From contig JAYEHK010000160.1 in NCBI GenBank assembly GCA_034659475.1, forward strand, positions 1-9,454: a stretch of 9,454 nucleotides of DNA, written 5' to 3'. This stretch comes from JAYEHK01 sp034659475 (GTDB lineage Bacteria > Bacillota > Syntrophomonadia > Syntrophomonadales > Syntrophomonadaceae). The position numbers were made by a program, and so were the translations under genes. Numbering within the stretch: the first letter of the stretch is position 1; each line of letters begins with the position of its first letter. The notes under the pieces are model-generated. The model was not told where the DNA came from. It searched no databases and saw nothing but the letters and a program-made list of their open reading frames with translations. Shown here piece by piece: positions 5,907 to 9,454 of the stretch.

Positions 5907-7730
5907 TTATGAAGCTCGATTCTTATTCTTTTCGCTTTTTAATCGCTCATCTTTATTGAGTACCGTTTTGCGAAGCCGAAGTGATTTGGGTGTTACTTCA
6001 AGCAATTCGTCATCCTTAATAAACTCAAGGCTTTTTTCCAATGACATGTTGATTGGAGGAGTCAACCGCAAGGCCTCATCTGCTCCGGAAGAACGTGTGT
6101 TGGTCAGATGCTTTTTCTTACATACGTTAACGGTAATATCTACGCTGCGGGCATTTTCGCCGACAATCATTCCTTCATAAACAGGTGTTCCAGCATCGAT
6201 GAAAAGGTTGCCTCTTTCCTGTGCATTAAATAAACCATAGGTGATGGAGGAACCCCCTTCGGATGCCACCAATGAACCCCTTGATCGGGTCATGATTTCT
6301 CCTTTAAACGGCTCGTAGGCCTCAAACACATGGTTTAAAATACCGTTTCCCTTGGTATCTGTTAAAAAGTCGGATCTATACCCGAACAAGCCGCGGGAAG
6401 GAATTAAAAACTCAAGTTTTGTTGTGCTGCCGGTACCGTTTTGCATACTGATGAGTTCGCCTTTTCGTTTTCCTAACCCTTCAATGATTGTTCCAACGAA
6501 TTCATCCGGGGCTTCTGCAAACAAACGTTCAACAGGTTCGTGAACAGCATCATCAATTTTTTTCAGAATAACCTGTGGACGGGTTACAGCAAATTCATAA
6601 CCCTCACGCCGCATGGTCTCAATCAGAATTGACAAATGCAGTTCTCCACGTCCGGAAACTCGGAAGCAATCAGGGGTGATTTCCTCAACGCGCAGAGAAA
6701 CATTGGATAACAGTTCTCTTTCTAAGCGATCGCGAAGGTGGCGACTGGTTACATAGGTACCATCTAATCCGGCCATAGGACTGGTATTGACGATAAAGTT
6801 CATGGACATCGTAGGTTCATCAATATGAACAAATTCAATTGGCTGAACAGCATCGATGGCACAAAGGGTGTCCCCAATGTTAATATCTTCAATTCCGGAC
6901 ACAGCAACAATTTCACCGGCATTTGCTGTCAGTGTTTCGGTTCTTTGTAATCCCTCATAGGTATATAGCGTATTGATTTTTACACGGACTTCTTTGCCTT
7001 CCCAGTTACAAAGGATAACTTCCTGGTTCTTTTTAAGGCTTCCCGACAGGATTTTTCCCACACCAATACGACCAACGTAATTATCGTAGTCAATAGACGA
7101 TATCAGCATCTGCAAAGGTGCATCAACAGTAGCCTCTGGGGAGGGCATTTGGTCGATAATCAAATCTAACAGGGGTTGCATATTATCGGATTTTTCGTCT
7201 AGTTCAAGCATCGCGTATCCATCTCTGGCAGAGGCATATGCGATGGGGAAATCTAACTGTTTGTCATCAGCCCCCAGATCGATAAATAAATCAAGCAGCT
7301 TATCCAGAACATCTGTCGGGGATGCACCGGGACGATCAATTTTGTTAATCACGACCACTGGCTTCAAACCAGCAGCAAGAGCTTTCGATAATACGAAACG
7401 CGTCTGTGGCATCGGGCCTTCAAAAGCGTCTACCAGCAATAATACCCCGTCAACCATGTTTACGATTCGTTCGACCTCGCCCCCGAAATCAGCGTGACCC
7501 GGTGTATCGACAATATTAATTTTCGTATCCTTATAGATAATACTGGTGTTCTTGGAAAGAATCGTGATCCCACGTTCCCGTTCCAGGTCATTGCTGTCCA
7601 TAACCCTTTCGGCAACCACCTGATTATTACGAAAATATCCAGTTTGTTTCAATAGCTGGTCCACTAGGGTGGTCTTGCCGTGATCGACATGAGCAATAAT
7701 GGCAATGTTTTTGAGATTACTTTGTTCCAT
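5907..7730 (-). CDS. typA: Ribosome-associated GTPase TypA/BipA
   Basis: The 607-residue protein has the usual length for this translation-factor GTPase, which binds the 70S ribosome and helps ribosome assembly and stress adaptation. GTPase boxes are all present: AHVDHGKT (13-20), RGITI (53-57), DTPGHAD (75-81), NKID (129-132) and an ASARDG element. The elongation-factor-like domains follow, with GRGELHLSILIETMRREGYE, and the BipA-specific C-terminal part is seen in SRGLFGYRSDFLTDTKGNG. The ATG at 7730 is preceded by GAAAGGG. It has its own promoter at 7808-7836 and ends at the bidirectional terminator shared with the second tatA, facing that operon head-on. Nothing is broken or unusual in it. 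It gives no evidence about the Tat module. Confidence 0.98.
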   Translation of the reverse strand: MEQSNLKNIAIIAHVDHGKTTLVDQLLKQTGYFRNNQVVAERVMDSNDLERERGITILSKNTSIIYKDTKINIVDTPGHADFGGEVERIVNMVDGVLLLVDAFEGPMPQTRFVLSKALAAGLKPVVVINKIDRPGASPTDVLDKLLDLFIDLGADDKQLDFPIAYASARDGYAMLELDEKSDNMQPLLDLIIDQMPSPEATVDAPLQMLISSIDYDNYVGRIGVGKILSGSLKKNQEVILCNWEGKEVRVKINTLYTYEGLQRTETLTANAGEIVAVSGIEDINIGDTLCAIDAVQPIEFVHIDEPTMSMNFIVNTSPMAGLDGTYVTSRHLRDRLERELLSNVSLRVEEITPDCFRVSGRGELHLSILIETMRREGYEFAVTRPQVILKKIDDAVHEPVERLFAEAPDEFVGTIIEGLGKRKGELISMQNGTGSTTKLEFLIPSRGLFGYRSDFLTDTKGNGILNHVFEAYEPFKGEIMTRSRGSLVASEGGSSITYGLFNAQERGNLFIDAGTPVYEGMIVGENARSVDITVNVCKKKHLTNTRSSGADEALRLTPPINMSLEKSLEFIKDDELLEVTPKSLRLRKTVLNKDERLKSEKNKNRAS

Positions 7731-7807
7731 GAATGAAAACCCTTTCTAGTTCAGACGAACGATTTATTTGTCATATGAAAACATCATTATAAAGGTACAA
7801 CATAAAA

Positions 7808-7836
7808 ATTATATCAGTCGTTGCACGCATATACAA
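7808..7836 (-). promoter_or_regulatory. Sigma-A promoter of typA
   Basis: On the minus strand a -35 box TTGTAT (7836-7831) is followed after 17 bp by a perfect -10 box TATAAT (7813-7808). The predicted start is near 7801, giving a leader of about 70 nt to the ATG at 7730. The region 7731-7882 contains no other gene. Confidence 0.6.
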
Positions 7837-7864
7837 ATAAATTTTCAGTAAATTAAAGGTAAGT

Positions 7865-7892
7865 CAAAAAAAAGCAGGCCGATCAGCTGATA
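7865..7892 (-). terminator. Possible terminator after the permease gene
   Basis: Just past the permease stop (7883-7885), a run of seven or eight T follows GGCCTGC on the minus strand. The stem before it is weak: the ATCAGCTGAT palindrome and short CAG/CTG pairs overlap the stop codon. The T-run favours a terminator, the poor stem speaks against an efficient one, so some read-through to typA is possible. Confidence 0.35.
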
Positions 7893-8998
7893 ATCGTATA
7901 GATAATTGCTAATCCATAAAAGATGACAGCGGCATATGCGCCGTTCATACCATAGGGAAACCGATAGGCGTTTCTTATAGAGATGACAACAAGAGCAGGG
8001 ATTACACCTGCGAAAAGGGAAGATCCAATACCTCCAGCATAATTAAGAACACGGAAAAAAGATTCTCCTTCACCACCGCCGAGCAGAAGATCAAGAATGA
8101 TAATCGGTATGAAGATTGTCGCCAGGCTAATCATTGGATGGATGTTTGAATTTTTCTCAAAGGTCTGACGAAGCGATATTGTTATGCCAAAAAAGGAGGT
8201 TACAATTGCCAATAAGGCAAAAATCTGCCCAACAGCCGCTACCGTTGCACTGAGGTATTCACCCAGACCATTGGTAGCCACAGGCGTTGTCTGAATTCCC
8301 ATAACACCAATGGATACGATGAAAAAACCAAGAAACAACAAAAAAACACCAATGATACCATATAATAATACCCTGATTCCTTGCTGCTGTGTTGTTTCAA
8401 CATAATAAAGCACAGTGGGAATGACCATATGTCCAGCAAAAGCAAAGATAATGACACCCCATCCTGAGAGCAGAGAACCTGGCCTGAAGTAAAGAAAATT
8501 CTGAACTTCCAGGTAAGGAATGGCCTTGATCATAATTCCAATTAAAAGAAGGGCAAGCAGCAAAGTTACCCCCGCATTGATTTTACTACCGGAACCAAGG
8601 TTCTGGGAAACCAGAAGAAACATTAGACCAAGAAAGAGGATCATGCTGATCCAAGGAGGAAACGAAAAAAGTGCTTTTAATATAGACGCAACTGCTAACG
8701 GATAAGCAATCAGTGCTCCGTATGATGTAAATATGATAGCAGCAAGGGTAAGATAAGATGCGTCTTTCCCTAAGTATTTACGAACAATAAGATGAAGCGG
8801 GAGGGGGAGGTGTTGATGATATACAAGAACACCGATATAAGTTGCAGTTAAATACGCAAAGAAAGCACCGACGATGAGTAAAAATATGCCACCCAAAAGG
8901 CCACTCTGTGCCAGCGCATAAGGCAATCCCAAAATGCCAGCTCCTACGATTGTACCAGCAAAAAGAAGCGAACCCATGAAAGGTTTAAACGATCCCAT
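7883..8998 (-). CDS. Amino acid permease of the aromatic/Trp-Tyr permease (APC superfamily) type
   Basis: The chosen protein has 371 residues and about eleven hydrophobic segments spread over its whole length. The N-terminus has GTIVGAGILGLPYAL (about 15-29), the unwound first helix with the GAG substrate-contact element of this superfamily and of the tryptophan/tyrosine permease group. By family it would take up an amino acid driven by an ion gradient; aromatic substrates are plausible but not shown. The frame stays open to an ATG at 9244, which would add 82 residues. That extension is polar with cysteines and unlike the family, and it would contain the promoter at 9120-9149. The ATG at 8998 is preferred, because AAAGGAGTGA (9016-9007) precedes it and the protein then begins where this family begins; the 11-base spacing is slightly long. 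It runs in the same direction as typA but has its own promoter. Confidence 0.85.
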   Translation of the reverse strand: MGSFKPFMGSLLFAGTIVGAGILGLPYALAQSGLLGGIFLLIVGAFFAYLTATYIGVLVYHQHLPLPLHLIVRKYLGKDASYLTLAAIIFTSYGALIAYPLAVASILKALFSFPPWISMILFLGLMFLLVSQNLGSGSKINAGVTLLLALLLIGIMIKAIPYLEVQNFLYFRPGSLLSGWGVIIFAFAGHMVIPTVLYYVETTQQQGIRVLLYGIIGVFLLFLGFFIVSIGVMGIQTTPVATNGLGEYLSATVAAVGQIFALLAIVTSFFGITISLRQTFEKNSNIHPMISLATIFIPIIILDLLLGGGEGESFFRVLNYAGGIGSSLFAGVIPALVVISIRNAYRFPYGMNGAYAAVIFYGLAIIYTIIS

Positions 8999-9119
8999 TG
9001 TGACTATCACTCCTTTGTTAAGAAGGTCTCTGTAAGCATTGTGTGCAAAGTTCTTTGATTTTATAAATGTAATATAAAAACCTATATACCGTAATTGCTC
9101 GCTGATATAAGGAAATGAA

Positions 9120-9149
9120 ATTATACAGTCTAAAAGATTGGCAGTGCAA
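9120..9149 (-). promoter_or_regulatory. Sigma-A promoter of the permease gene
   Basis: On the minus strand TTGCAC (9149-9144) and a perfect TATAAT (9125-9120) are 18 bp apart. Transcription should begin near 9113, leaving a leader of about 115 nt before the ATG at 8998. This position also argues against the longer reading frame starting at 9244. No known riboswitch pattern was recognised in the leader. Confidence 0.55.
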
Positions 9150-9271
9150 TGACGTAACTTAAAGGGAAATATGCTTTGAAGGAAATCATCGTTATTCTTA
9201 GTTAAGTTCGATGTAAAATTATAAAAAAAGCAAAAATAAGTCACAATTTTAAGGGTTTGTTAAAATAAATG

Positions 9272-9300
9272 TTGACATATGTAATGTGGGATGATAATAT
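9272..9300 (+). promoter_or_regulatory. Very strong rightward sigma-A promoter with AT-rich upstream element
   Basis: A perfect TTGACA (9272-9277), exactly 17 bp, and TAATAT (9295-9300) form a near-ideal promoter. The 25 bp before it are AT-rich and include TTTTAAGG and TTAAAATAAAT, like an UP element. Expected start is near 9307. Promoters of this quality in clostridia often drive stable RNA genes such as rRNA or tRNA operons. Confidence 0.65.
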
Positions 9301-9306
9301 ACTTCT

Positions 9307-9454
9307 TGCACGCGGCGAACCGCTGCGGAGCAAAGCTCTTGATAAAACAGAACAAAGAGAACGAAAAGTGCGAATCAAGTTTGTAACTTGTGAAAGCAAG
9401 TGAACAAACGGTCCAGCGGATAGTGAGTTTTAATGTACAGGGACACACCCGTAC
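9307..9454 (+). ncRNA. Structured leader or small RNA, running off the window
   Basis: The 148 nt after the strong promoter contain no convincing reading frame but many stem-loops. (a) GCGG/CCGC with a CGAA loop (9312-9323). (b) GAGC/GCTC around AAA (9328-9338), which competes with CTCTT pairing to AAGAG further on. (c) A long two-part hairpin at 9379-9409: GTTTGT pairs with ACAAAC, and ACTTGT with GCAAGT, closed by a GAAA tetraloop. (d) GTAC-A-GGG with CCC-GTAC at 9435-9454, cut at the edge. It may be the leader of an rRNA operon (the 16S start is not reached), another regulatory leader, or a small RNA. No T-box (AGGGTGG) or common riboswitch signature was seen. The region 8999-9271 holds only the permease leader and promoter. 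Confidence 0.5.

Noticed and set aside
8999..9244. 82-residue N-terminal extension of the permease.
   Set aside because: It is polar and unlike the family, contains the promoter at 9120-9149, and the ATG at 8998 has a good ribosome site and begins where family members begin.
9260..9448. 62-residue minus-strand frame at the right edge.
   Set aside because: It is antisense to the strong promoter and structured RNA; no ribosome site or recognisable domain.
9307..9454. T-box or known metabolite riboswitch.
   Set aside because: No AGGGTGG antiterminator box and no riboswitch core that I recognise; kept only as a structured leader.
1..9454. CRISPR arrays, insertion sequences, tRNA genes or phage attachment sites.
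   Set aside because: No spaced repeats, transposase motifs, terminal repeats or tRNA-like CCA/T-loop patterns were seen on either strand by eye.

Overview
The window looks like a chromosomal segment of an anaerobic, low-to-moderate GC Firmicute, probably a clostridium of the Peptococcaceae/Desulfitobacteriaceae type. The reasons are strong AGGAGG-type ribosome sites, sigma-A promoters of TTGACA/TATAAT type, a membrane histidine kinase with a c-type haem motif outside the cell, a 25-cysteine iron-sulfur protein and very short TatA proteins. The genus assignment is inference; the sequence contains no 16S gene or other decisive marker.

Layout, left to right. (1) 1-298, minus strand: the start of a gene cut by the window edge, probably a radical SAM protein. 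(2) 299-581: a divergent control region with a 25-bp dyad over the -35 position of the leftward promoter and a good sigma-A promoter for the rightward genes. (3) 582-2953, plus: a two-component pair, made of a haem-c-sensor histidine kinase and an OmpR-family response regulator. (4) 3185-4195, plus: a short AAA+ activator of the sigma-54-dependent type with no sensor domain. (5) 4266-5868, plus: tatA, a polyferredoxin-like Fe-S protein with an internal twin-arginine motif, then a second tatA, closed by a strong bidirectional terminator. (6) 5907-7730, minus: typA/bipA, with its own promoter. (7) 7883-8998, minus: an aromatic-amino-acid-type permease, with its own promoter. (8) 8999-9454: no gene; a promoter for the permease leftward and a very strong rightward promoter followed by a structured RNA leader that runs off the window.

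How the genes may work together: the kinase shows CXXCH haem attachment in its extracytoplasmic domain, so it probably senses redox state or a ligand at the membrane and passes the signal to the OmpR-type regulator. The next genes in the same direction are a transcription activator and a tatA / Fe-S / tatA module. The most unusual part is that module: two paralogous TatA proteins flank a soluble Fe-S protein carrying a near-consensus twin-arginine box in mid-protein but no signal peptide, and no tatC is present. A redox-controlled Tat export or quality-control unit is a reasonable hypothesis, but the order and orientation of genes are the only evidence for the link. typA and the permease appear to be ordinary neighbours.
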